From the NCBI RefSeq assembly GCF_963674925.1, contig NZ_OY771649.1:744001-808000 (forward strand): DNA of 64,000 nucleotides. The letters run 5' to 3'. The translations under genes and the position numbers were made by a program. A model generated the notes under the pieces. That model ran no database searches. It was given only the letters and a program-made list of their open reading frames with translations, and was not told the origin of the DNA. Position 1 is the stretch's first letter; the number at the start of each line of letters is the position of its first letter. Positions 54,430-62,652 of this stretch are shown piece by piece. This DNA comes from an uncultured Draconibacterium sp. (GTDB lineage: Bacteria; Bacteroidota; Bacteroidia; Bacteroidales; Prolixibacteraceae).

Positions 54430-55515
54430 ATGATAGAAAGAGAGGAATATAGCGAAAAGAAAAAGGGGCTTGTCGGAACGATTGTTTTTCACACAATTGT
54501 ACTGATATTATTGCTCGTACTTGGTTTTTTTACGCCACTTCCTCTACCCGGTGAAGAAGGAATTCTGGTTAATTTCGGAAATTCAGAAAATGGATTGGGC
54601 GACCGCGAACCAAGTCCGGCGCGCAGGCAACCACAAACTACTCCTCCACCTCCGCAAACCGCACAAAAACAATCAACGCCACCACCGGCTAAACAAACAC
54701 CTCCGCCCCCGGTAAAAACATCGGAACCGGAACCTGCCGAGGAAGTTGCAATGACGCAGGACTACGAAGAAACCGTAGCCATTCAAGCGGCCGATAAAAA
54801 GAAAAAAGAAGAAGAACGCAAACGCCAGCAAGAGCTGGATGAAAAAAAGCGAAAACAACAGGAAGAACTGGAACGCAAACAAGCTGAGGAGGCTGAACAA
54901 AATCGCCTTCAGGAAATTGAGCGTAAAAAACAAGAAGAAATAGAACGCCAGCAACGCGAAGAGGCAGAGAGGATTGCCAAAGAAGAAGCCGAACGTAAAG
55001 CACGTGAAGAGGCAGAGCGTCAACGTAAGCTGGAAAAAGAACAAAAAATTGCTGCGATAAACTCCAGAACTCAGGGAGCTTTTGCGAACAGTGGCTCAGG
55101 AAGCGGTGGCACCGGCAGTAGTGACGGTAAAAGCCAGGGAGTAACATTCCCGGGTGGTAACCAGGGCGCACCTACCGGCGATCCGAATGCCAGCAATTAT
55201 GGCGATGGTGGCAGTGGCGCCGGAAACCAGGGATCAGGCGCAGGCATTTCATTTGATTTGGGTGGACGTTCTGCAATATCGTTGCCCAAACCGGAATACC
55301 CGGGTAATGATGCCGGAATTGTTGTGGTAAAAGTTATCGTTGATAAAAACGGAAGAGTTACTTCTGCCGAGCCCGGAGCACGCGGAACAACCATTGTCAA
55401 TAAAGCATTCTGGGACGAAGCCAAACAGGCAGCTTTAAAAGCCAAATTTAACGTCGATCCGGATGCGGCTGCATTCCAGCAGGGAACTATTTCGTATCGT
55501 TTCAGACTTGATTAG
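54430..55515 (+). CDS. TonB/TolA-like energy transducer
   Basis: The 361-residue protein has one N-terminal membrane segment (GTIVFHTIVLILLLVLGFF), a Pro-rich linker with PPP runs (residues 60-95), a charged Glu/Lys/Arg/Gln-rich helical stretch at about residues 120-205, a Gly/Ser-rich linker and a C-terminal TonB-like domain (VVVKVIVDKNGRVTSAEPG, FQQGTISYRFRLD). The long charged helix resembles TolA, so the cluster may be Tol-like as well as TonB-like. It probably supplies energy to SusC- and TonB-dependent receptors (22884, 31700). The operon ends here; no terminator is seen. Confidence 0.9.
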   Translation: MIEREEYSEKKKGLVGTIVFHTIVLILLLVLGFFTPLPLPGEEGILVNFGNSENGLGDREPSPARRQPQTTPPPPQTAQKQSTPPPAKQTPPPPVKTSEPEPAEEVAMTQDYEETVAIQAADKKKKEEERKRQQELDEKKRKQQEELERKQAEEAEQNRLQEIERKKQEEIERQQREEAERIAKEEAERKAREEAERQRKLEKEQKIAAINSRTQGAFANSGSGSGGTGSSDGKSQGVTFPGGNQGAPTGDPNASNYGDGGSGAGNQGSGAGISFDLGGRSAISLPKPEYPGNDAGIVVVKVIVDKNGRVTSAEPGARGTTIVNKAFWDEAKQAALKAKFNVDPDAAAFQQGTISYRFRLD

Positions 55516-55526
55516 GACTGAGTCTC

Positions 55527-55590
55527 GAGCTACGAGTTACGAGCATCCAGAATCTAATATCAAGTATCCAGTATCCAGTATCCAGCATCA
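55527..55590. repeat. Heptamer-word tracts after the TonB-like gene
   Basis: Seven-base words repeat: GAGCTAC, GAGTTAC, GAGCATC (55527-55547) and AGTATCC three times then AGCATCA (55563-55590). A comparable tract is at 20326. It is noncoding and of unknown meaning. Confidence 0.55.
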
Positions 55591-55659
55591 ATCTTTGCTG
55601 ACAAAACTCTGTTTTTTAATCCATTAAAATTGTGTTCTTTTGCGAAAAATTTCAGCACA

Positions 55660-56583
55660 ATGGCATTCCTTACAAAAGATAAAATTTTCAGTAAAAAGTG
55701 GATTCAGGACAATCTGCTTTTAATTGCGGGTTCATTTATTTTAGCCACCGCTTTTGTATTTTTTGTTACACCACATAAAATTGTTCCGGGTGGAGTTTAC
55801 GGAATCGCCATTGTTGTGCACTACTTAACCGAAGGCGTTTTTTCGTTCTGGCCCGATGGTATTCCGGTGGGTACCTTTGCGCTGATGATTGATATTCCAT
55901 TAATTATTGCCGGAATAAAAATTCTGGGCCCCCGCTTTGGAATAAAAACCATTACCGGCTCGGTGTTAACCGCTGTTTTTACCGACCTTTTAACCATGAT
56001 GCGCCCGGATGCAAATATTCCACTGGTTGATGATATTCTCTTATCCTGTCTGTTTGGCGGCGTATTAATGGGATTCGGACTTGGCTTGATTTTTAAATCA
56101 CGTGCTACTTCCGGCGGATCGGATATTATTGCTATGATCATTGCTAAATACACCCACCTGCAAATTGGCAGATTGATGATTTATGTTGATTCGGTTATCG
56201 TATTTTTTGGATTGCTCGCATTCCGCGACTGGGCCATCCCACTCTACTCGCTGATCGTAATTTACATTTGCGGAAAACTAATTGATACAGCACTTGAAGG
56301 CGCGAATTACAATAAAGCACTTCTTATTGTTTCGCAAAAACATGCCGAGATTAAGGAAAAACTATTGGTTGATTTAGAGCGTGGAGGAACGTACCTAAAC
56401 GGCGAAGGCATGTTTACCGGCGAGCAAAAACGAATTATATACACCGTTGTTAGCCGCCGCGAGGTTGCCATCCTTCAGGAATATATCAGTAAAATCGATC
56501 CCGATGCATTTATTACGGTTATGGATACCAAAGAAATACTCGGAGAAGGTTTTCAAAGTCTAAATCAAAAAGTAAATAATTAG
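55660..56583 (+). CDS. YitT family membrane protein (DUF2179)
   Basis: The 307-residue protein has five or six N-terminal membrane segments (VTPHKIVPGGVYGIAIVVHYL, FGLGLIFKSRATSGGSDIIAM) and a C-terminal DUF2179 domain (NGEGMFTGEQKRIIYTVVSRREV). The family has no settled function. The ATG at 55660 is chosen over one at 55630, which would precede an A/T-rich start region. A TAnnTTTG-like box with one mismatch (TTCTTTTG) lies just before it. Confidence 0.88.
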   Translation: MAFLTKDKIFSKKWIQDNLLLIAGSFILATAFVFFVTPHKIVPGGVYGIAIVVHYLTEGVFSFWPDGIPVGTFALMIDIPLIIAGIKILGPRFGIKTITGSVLTAVFTDLLTMMRPDANIPLVDDILLSCLFGGVLMGFGLGLIFKSRATSGGSDIIAMIIAKYTHLQIGRLMIYVDSVIVFFGLLAFRDWAIPLYSLIVIYICGKLIDTALEGANYNKALLIVSQKHAEIKEKLLVDLERGGTYLNGEGMFTGEQKRIIYTVVSRREVAILQEYISKIDPDAFITVMDTKEILGEGFQSLNQKVNN

Positions 56584-56663
56584 AACATTTCCAACACTTA
56601 TCTCCCACTTCTTTTTCAAAATAACAATCAAAAAGGTTTTGTCGCATTAAGTTTTGCGAACAA

Positions 56664-56693
56664 TTGCTACAGTTCATTTTCTTTTTATCTTTG
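56664..56693 (+). promoter_or_regulatory. Promoter of the sodium/solute symporter gene
   Basis: TTG (56664-56666), 19 bases, TATCTTTG (56686-56693), then 26 bases to the ATG at 56720. Both elements and the spacing fit the Bacteroidota consensus. Confidence 0.75.
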
Positions 56694-56719
56694 GAGGCTT
56701 CATAACAATTCTACAAAAA

Positions 56720-58183
56720 ATGATATTAGTTTTTGTTGCTTACCTGGTTATTTTAATTGGTATTGTAGCGTATTCGGCACGTCGTTCAAAAACAAACAAC
56801 GACTTTGTTCTTGGCGGTAAAAAAATATCCGGTTTTTCGCTGGCTTTATCCGAACGTGCTACCGGTGAATCGGCCTGGCTACTTTTAGGATTAACCGGTC
56901 ATGCTTACGCCGAAGGAATGGCGTCGTTGTGGGTAGCTTTAGGTTGTGTCAGTGGTATTCTGTTTCTGTGGATTTTTCTGGCTGAACCACTCCAAAAACT
57001 TACCGACAAAACAGGAGCCTTAACGGTTCCGAGTTTGTTTTCAGCCAAATTTAAAGGTACGCAACGTAGTTTCGGTATTCTTTCATCGTTAATTATCATT
57101 TTCTTTTTTGTGCTGTACATTGCAGCCCAATTCAGTGGTGCCGGCAAAATTTTCAACGACACCTTTAAAATCGATCCTTTCTGGGGAATGGTAATAGGCT
57201 CGGCGCTGGTTACTTTATATACCATGCTGGGTGGTTTTATTACGGTTGTTGCCACCGATGCATTTCAGGCAGTTCTTATGGTGGTTACCTGTGTTGTGCT
57301 GCCCATAATTGCACTCGGTATTGCAGCAGCCAACAATATTCATGTAGCCGAAGCCATTTCGCAGGCCAACTATCTGGTACCCCAAAACATTGATACGGTG
57401 AAACAAGCTACAGGTGGTTTGCTTGTATTAAACGGATTAAGCTGGGCATTTGGTTATACCGGCCAGCCACAATTGCTCACACGAATGATGGCCATGCGCA
57501 GCCAAAAAGAAACACAACAAAGCCGGGTGCTGGCTATAATCTGGACACTGCTGGCCTATGTTGGAGCTTTTATGATTGGAATAATTGGTTACCAGTTGGT
57601 GCAAAACGGCATTTTAGGAGATGCGGCAGCTTCGGTTGCCAGCGATTCGGAAAAAATTATGCCGATAATGGTAATGACACTGTTAAACCCTATCCTTGCC
57701 GGGATACTCTTGTCAGGAGCCGTTTCTGCAATGATGTCAACAGCGTCTTCGCAACTAATGGTCGTTTCATCATCGATGACCGAAGATTTCTACCTGCATG
57801 TTACCAAAAAGCAGATTGAAGAAAGGCGCATGTTGTTTCTAAATAAAATTCTTACGCTTGCCGTTGGAGTGGTAGGTTTTATATTGGCTATCACTATGGA
57901 AGATACGGTTTACGGACTGGTTTCCTATGCATGGAGCGGTATTGGTGCTTCGTTTGGGCCTGCCATTGTATTGCTTATTTTCTGGAAAAAACTGTCGAGA
58001 GCCGGCGTTTTTGCCAGTTTAATTACCGGAACACTATCAGCCGTAATATGGAAAACCTGGTTGGTTGATGCCACCGGAATATCCGAACGACTGGCCAGTT
58101 ACCTTCTGGCATTTTCAATGGCTGTTTTATTTAGTTTTATTTTGCCTGAAAAAGAAAAATGGTCGGAGCCAAAAGGAATTTAA
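56720..58183 (+). CDS. Sodium/solute symporter (PutP-like, SSS family)
   Basis: The 487-residue protein has 13 predicted membrane segments of the LeuT-fold SSS family. SERATGESAWLLLGLTGHAYA near segment 2 and GGFITVVATDAFQAVLM, together with SSQLMVVSSSMTEDFY in the sodium-binding region, point to the proline-type (PutP) branch. The substrate is probably a small solute such as proline; it is not shown. The in-frame codon at 56654 lies before the promoter's -33 element, so the ATG at 56720 is chosen. Confidence 0.9.
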   Translation: MILVFVAYLVILIGIVAYSARRSKTNNDFVLGGKKISGFSLALSERATGESAWLLLGLTGHAYAEGMASLWVALGCVSGILFLWIFLAEPLQKLTDKTGALTVPSLFSAKFKGTQRSFGILSSLIIIFFFVLYIAAQFSGAGKIFNDTFKIDPFWGMVIGSALVTLYTMLGGFITVVATDAFQAVLMVVTCVVLPIIALGIAAANNIHVAEAISQANYLVPQNIDTVKQATGGLLVLNGLSWAFGYTGQPQLLTRMMAMRSQKETQQSRVLAIIWTLLAYVGAFMIGIIGYQLVQNGILGDAAASVASDSEKIMPIMVMTLLNPILAGILLSGAVSAMMSTASSQLMVVSSSMTEDFYLHVTKKQIEERRMLFLNKILTLAVGVVGFILAITMEDTVYGLVSYAWSGIGASFGPAIVLLIFWKKLSRAGVFASLITGTLSAVIWKTWLVDATGISERLASYLLAFSMAVLFSFILPEKEKWSEPKGI

Positions 58184-58287
58184 CAATCTTAACTATTTTT
58201 AATTTTGACCCAGTAAAAATAGACCTTATTCATTTTGTCCGGCTGAATATTCTGTTATCTTCGTGGCACGCTGAAAGTATGAAGTAA

Positions 58288-59082
58288 ATGGATTTTTGGG
58301 GAAAGACAATTTGGATCACAGGAGCATCGTCGGGCATTGGCAAAGCGGTGGCAATTGAGTTATCGTCGAACAATGTAACTCTCATTCTTTCAGGCAGGAA
58401 AGAAGAGGCCTTAAAAGACACCGAAAAATGCTGCATAAAAAATGGTTGCCAAACCGTTATTCTTCCTTTCGATTTAGGTAACGAACAATCGATAGAAGAA
58501 GCGGCTCAGTTCATTAAAGAAAACAATATCAAAATTGATGCGCTATACCAGTTTGGAGGAATTAGCCAGCGCTCGTTTGTAGCCGAAACGCCGGTCAGTG
58601 TCGACCGTAAAATTTTCGAAGTAAATTATTTTGGAACTATTGCCTTAACCAAAAAGGTTTTGCCGCAAATGATTGAAAATGGTGGCGGGCAAATTGCGGT
58701 TACATCCAGTATTGTTGGTAAATTTGGATTTCCATACCGGTCGTCGTATTCTGCATCGAAACAAGCTTTACACGGTTTTTTCGAAAGTTTACGGGCCGAG
58801 AACGCAAAAAACAACATTGCCGTTTCGGTTATCATTCCCGGACGTATAAAAACGAATATTTCGGTGAATGCGATCAATAAGGATGGAAAAACACATGCAC
58901 AAATGGATGCCGGCCAGGATACAGGAATGTCGGCTGAAAAATGTGCAAAAGTGATTTGCAAAAAACTGAAAAAAGAGAAAAAAGAAATATTGGTAGGTGG
59001 TTCAGAAGTTATTATGGTACACATCAGGCGGTTTTTGCCGCGGTTGTATTATTATATGGCTTCGCGCGTGAAACCACTATAA
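58288..59082 (+). CDS. Short-chain dehydrogenase/reductase (SDR)
   Basis: The 264-residue protein has the SDR pattern: WITGASSGIGKAV at the N-terminus, a QFGGISQRS segment, VTSSIVG with the catalytic serine and YSASK with Tyr and Lys. The C-terminal part carries a basic tail (KKEILVGG, RFLPRLYYYMASRVKPL), as in SDRs that associate with membranes. The substrate is unknown. It lies before leader copy C and the double-VOC gene, but the leader starts only 21 bases after the stop, so they may be one transcript or two. Confidence 0.88.
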   Translation: MDFWGKTIWITGASSGIGKAVAIELSSNNVTLILSGRKEEALKDTEKCCIKNGCQTVILPFDLGNEQSIEEAAQFIKENNIKIDALYQFGGISQRSFVAETPVSVDRKIFEVNYFGTIALTKKVLPQMIENGGGQIAVTSSIVGKFGFPYRSSYSASKQALHGFFESLRAENAKNNIAVSVIIPGRIKTNISVNAINKDGKTHAQMDAGQDTGMSAEKCAKVICKKLKKEKKEILVGGSEVIMVHIRRFLPRLYYYMASRVKPL

Positions 59083-59102
59083 ACGATAAGTATTTAGCAG
59101 AA

Positions 59103-59194
59103 ATGAAACGAGCATAACGAGAGCTGTTTTAATAGGCGGGAGAAGGAATATGCGCGTTACATGAGTTACCGAAAAAATCAACAATTGTAAACGA
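59103..59194 (+). promoter_or_regulatory. Conserved leader, copy C (candidate cis-regulatory RNA)
   Basis: Block 1 ATGAAACGAGCAT (59103-59115), 34 bases, block 2 (59150-59170, ATGCGCGTTAC then ATGAGTTACC), 24 bases, start codon 59195. GCAUA/UAUGC pairs again; the inner hairpin is CUGU/AUAG. One base of the conserved GA/GA pair is C here. Confidence 0.6.
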
Positions 59195-60268
59195 ATGAAA
59201 GCACAAATAAACGGAATCCAGCAGTTAGGAGTTGGTGTTGAAGATCTTCAGGAAGCATGGAAATGGTATCGCGAACATTTCTCGATGGATATTCGAATGT
59301 TTGAAGATGAAGCCACAGCAGAGTTGATGCTGGCACATACAGCAGGCAAAACACGCGACAGAAGAGCTGTTTTGGCACTTAATATGCAAGGTGGCGGAGG
59401 TTTTGAGATATGGCAACATACCGGGAAAAAACCCGAACCGATCAAATTTGAGATTCAACTGGGTGATTTGGGCATCAACATCGGAAAAATTAAAACCGAA
59501 AATGTACAAGCCGTTTACGATAAATTTAGTGCTTCGAAACTGAACCTGCTCACTCCTATTTCAAAAGATCCGGCAGGCAACGATCACTTTTTTATGAAAG
59601 ACATTTACGGAAACATGTGGGAAATAAAAAACCAGGAAGGTGTTTTCCGTAAAAAAGAAAAATCGTTGAGTGGCGGTGTGCTCGGGACAATTATTGGTGT
59701 GAAAGACATGGACACCAGCCTGAAAGTTTACCAGGAAATTCTGCAATACGACGAGATTGGTTACGATGAAACCGGAGTTTTTGAAGATTATAAAGGCATT
59801 CCGGGTGGCGACAAAAAATTCCGACGTGTTTTGCTGCGTCATTCCGATGTGAAACAAGGCGCTTTTAGTCCGTTTTTTGGGCAATCGGTTATCGAACTGA
59901 TTCAGGCTTTTGATTACGAGCCAAAAGACATTTACGAAGGACGAATTTGGGGCGATCCGGGTTTTATCCACCTTTGTTTCGATATCAACGGAATGGACCA
60001 ATTCCGCGAAAAAGCAAAATCCATTGGTTACCCGTTTACCGTTGACAGTGCAAAAGCTACCGAATCGTTCGACATGGGCGAAGCTGCCGGAAATTTTGCT
60101 TATATACAAGCACCCGAAGGTACTTTGATCGAGTTTGTGGAAACCCATAAAATACCGATTGTCAAGAAAATTGGCTGGTACATCGATCTACGAAAACGAG
60201 GCTACCACCCTCTCCCGAAATGGATTATGAATATGTTCCGTTTTATGCGGGTTAAAGACAAAAAGTAG
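59195..60268 (+). CDS. Double VOC (glyoxalase-fold) domain protein
   Basis: The 357-residue protein has two VOC units: residues 5-145 (IQQLGVGVEDLQEAWKWY; HFFMKDIYGNMWEIK) and residues 155-310 (GTIIGVKDMDTSLKVY; GFIHLCFDINGMDQF; APEGTLIEFVE). The first unit lacks one usual His at its start, so metal binding may lie in the second. Such two-unit proteins include dioxygenases and isomerases; no reaction can be named. The ~45 C-terminal residues are basic and may lie on the membrane surface. The gene is headed directly by leader copy C. Confidence 0.85.
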   Translation: MKAQINGIQQLGVGVEDLQEAWKWYREHFSMDIRMFEDEATAELMLAHTAGKTRDRRAVLALNMQGGGGFEIWQHTGKKPEPIKFEIQLGDLGINIGKIKTENVQAVYDKFSASKLNLLTPISKDPAGNDHFFMKDIYGNMWEIKNQEGVFRKKEKSLSGGVLGTIIGVKDMDTSLKVYQEILQYDEIGYDETGVFEDYKGIPGGDKKFRRVLLRHSDVKQGAFSPFFGQSVIELIQAFDYEPKDIYEGRIWGDPGFIHLCFDINGMDQFREKAKSIGYPFTVDSAKATESFDMGEAAGNFAYIQAPEGTLIEFVETHKIPIVKKIGWYIDLRKRGYHPLPKWIMNMFRFMRVKDKK

Positions 60269-60355
60269 CCAAATTATCCGGGCTTTTTACAAGCCTGCTA
60301 AATGTCATTGACTTCGTGAATTTCTATTCTTTTATTGAAACAATTAAATAAAAGT

Positions 60356-61561
60356 ATGGAATCGATAAAGGAAATCTATAAAATTGGACACGGCCCTTCG
60401 AGCAGTCATACGATGGGGCCCAAAAAAGCTGCCGAAAGGTTTCTGGCAGAAAATAAAGATGCTGGTTATTTTGAGGTGACGTTGTACGGTAGTTTGGCCG
60501 CCACCGGAAAAGGACACCTCACCGATTTCGCCATTGAACAAAGTTTTGGAAACCGTCAGTTACAAATTAACTGGGAGCCGAAAACCTTTCTAAAAAGACA
60601 TCCGAATGCGATGTGTTTTAAGGCTTTCGACAACGCCAATAACTTGTTGAAAGAATGGACATGCTATAGCATTGGCGGAGGTGCAATTATTGATGATTAT
60701 ACGGAAACAGAAACTGTTGATGTGTACGAACACACCACCATGGAAGAAATATTGGACTGGTGCAACCGCAACGGAAAAAGTTTTTGGGAATACGTGGCCG
60801 AGTTTGAAGAACCCGACATTTGGGATTACCTGGAAGAAGTGTGGCACGTGATGTTCGACAGTATTAAGCGTGGCTTAAAAACGGATGGAGTTTTGCCAGG
60901 AGGATTAAAACTTCCGCGAAAAGCACAGAGTTTTAATACCAAGGGACGCAATTTTGCTACACCATTTAAACGACGTTCGCAACTGTTTTCATACGCACTG
61001 GCAGTAATGGAAGAAAATGCCTCTGGAGGAAAAATTGTGGCAGCTCCAACCTGTGGTGCAAGCGGCGTTATGCCTGCAATTTTAAAGTATTTCCAAAAAA
61101 TTCATAATACCGATAAGAAAAGCATTATAAGGGCATTAGCTACCGCAGGACTCATTGGTAACCTGGTAAAAACAAATGCTTCTATTTCAGGAGCCGAGGT
61201 TGGCTGTCAGGGAGAAGTGGGAACGGCCTGTGCAATGGCTTCGGGAGCTGCAACACAAATGATGGGCGGCACCATTTATCAGATTGAATATTCGGCAGAA
61301 ATGGGTCTTGAGCATCATTTGGGATTAACCTGCGACCCGGTAGCCGGCTTGGTACAAATTCCTTGTATCGAACGTAATGCGTTTGCTGCTGAACGCGCGG
61401 TATCGCACAACAACTATGCTTTGCTTACCGATGGCCGCCACCGGATAAGTTTTGATGAAGTGGTAGAAACTATGTATAAAACCGGAATAGATTTGCAAAG
61501 TAAATACCGCGAAACATCGGAAGGTGGTCTGGCAATTTTTGATGCCTTGCCAAACTGCTAA
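60356..61561 (+). CDS. sdaA: L-serine ammonia-lyase (L-serine dehydratase), iron-sulfur type
   Basis: This enzyme deaminates L-serine to pyruvate with a 4Fe-4S cluster. The 401-residue protein fuses the beta and alpha domains, as in the single-chain form. Visible marks are GPSSSHTMGP near the start, SGGKIVAAPTCGASGVMPA with a cluster cysteine, and CDPVAGLVQIPCIERNA with two more. The N-terminal frame could reach a TTG at 60335, but the ATG at 60356 is the normal start. The gene is alone. The symbol is by family. Confidence 0.93.
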   Translation: MESIKEIYKIGHGPSSSHTMGPKKAAERFLAENKDAGYFEVTLYGSLAATGKGHLTDFAIEQSFGNRQLQINWEPKTFLKRHPNAMCFKAFDNANNLLKEWTCYSIGGGAIIDDYTETETVDVYEHTTMEEILDWCNRNGKSFWEYVAEFEEPDIWDYLEEVWHVMFDSIKRGLKTDGVLPGGLKLPRKAQSFNTKGRNFATPFKRRSQLFSYALAVMEENASGGKIVAAPTCGASGVMPAILKYFQKIHNTDKKSIIRALATAGLIGNLVKTNASISGAEVGCQGEVGTACAMASGAATQMMGGTIYQIEYSAEMGLEHHLGLTCDPVAGLVQIPCIERNAFAAERAVSHNNYALLTDGRHRISFDEVVETMYKTGIDLQSKYRETSEGGLAIFDALPNC

Positions 61562-61585
61562 TAAATTCAGAAATATTATGCTATT

Positions 61586-61653
61586 ACGGCATTCCGAATT
61601 TATTTCGGAATCTTTTAAAAATAGCACGATGCTGAAACAAGTTCAGCATGACG
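61586..61653. repeat. REP-like dispersed repeat with two hairpins
   Basis: ATTCCGAA/TTCGGAAT (61591-61611) and ATGCTGAA/TTCAGCAT (61629-61649). The arrangement, an ATTCCGAA palindrome followed by a GCTGAAACAAGTTCAGC palindrome, is a form of dispersed repeat met in many bacterial genomes. The frames across it are not genes. It may also serve as a terminator for sdaA. Confidence 0.65.
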
Positions 61654-61677
61654 ATTTATGCTGTGAAAAGCTGGATA

Positions 61678-62406
61678 TTAATGAATACGAGTTTGATAAT
61701 TTTCTATCGGAAACTCAATCTCAACCAAATCGCCATCTTTCCACTTTTTGCCAATAAAACAGAAACTTCCGGGTTTTGTAAAATACTTTACGCCTTTTAC
61801 TTCAACATGTGTACCTTCTGCCCATTCAGGAATACGAATATTCAACTCAATGTATTGCCGTTCCGTCATCCCGAAATGCAAACGTACACTTCCAGATTCA
61901 GGATATGTTGTTTCCTGCCGGATCGTAACGTCACCACCAAGTGAGTGCTGATAATTAATTTCTGCCGGTTTAAACAGGTTCACGTAAATATGATCAACAC
62001 TTCGGGTAAACACAAACGGTTGTATATAATCAGTCATTTTTTCGTTTACTGAAATTTCTTCCAACTCTTGTGCATATTTTGCCTCACTTGTTAATTCAAG
62101 CAACAATCCGTTTATTTCTATCCAGGCGGGCAATGCCGGGCTATCATAAATGACTTTTTTATTATCGGCATAAAACTGATTGTATTTATCTTTAAACACC
62201 TGTAAATCAAAGGCTGAATCTTGCGTATCAAACTGTGTTACAAAAGTAAAAAGTCCTTCAAAAGGCCCGTGTTCACAGTTATCTTTCTGTGTTACAGATG
62301 TATTATCGACAGAAATACGCTCCGATTTTTTTTCTGGAAATTGATCTTTGGACTTGCACGAAACAAGTACAATAAATAGAATAATAAAATACAGTTTAGG
62401 ATTCAT
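61678..62406 (-). CDS. Lipoprotein resembling a GH127 C-terminal domain
   Basis: A 242-residue lipoprotein (LVSCK, Cys17). Residues 25-130 have no clear match and hold an acidic region (YAQELEEISVNEKMTDYIQPF). Residues 140-240 resemble the C-terminal beta-sandwich of GH127 beta-L-arabinofuranosidase-type proteins (VRLHFGMTERQYIELNIRIPEWAEG; KPGSFCFIGKKWKDGDLVEIEFP). The (alpha/alpha)6 catalytic barrel of GH127 is absent, so it is either a remnant or a non-catalytic surface protein. No CAZyme gene is next to it. The family call is by eye. Confidence 0.6.
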   Translation of the reverse strand: MNPKLYFIILFIVLVSCKSKDQFPEKKSERISVDNTSVTQKDNCEHGPFEGLFTFVTQFDTQDSAFDLQVFKDKYNQFYADNKKVIYDSPALPAWIEINGLLLELTSEAKYAQELEEISVNEKMTDYIQPFVFTRSVDHIYVNLFKPAEINYQHSLGGDVTIRQETTYPESGSVRLHFGMTERQYIELNIRIPEWAEGTHVEVKGVKYFTKPGSFCFIGKKWKDGDLVEIEFPIENYQTRIH

Positions 62407-62652
62407 TTGTAGTTACTTTTCAGCTAATTAACATTAGTAGGTTCGAAGTGTTCAATTAGATCGGGAATAAAATTTTATTGAAATTTGATTTGTTTTATAA
62501 GAATGAATTTCCATAACTTTGTCAAACTCAAATAAAAGAGAACTAAAAATGAATATCTCAATAAATATTACCGTCACCGTTTGCCGACCGTTCTAAGGTT
62601 GGCCACAAGAGATTATTCAATTAGTTTATCCATTTATTTCCATATTTTTATC

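Noticed and set aside
54673..55171. Minus-strand frames inside the TonB-like gene
   Set aside because: They are shadows of the charged and Gly-rich linkers.
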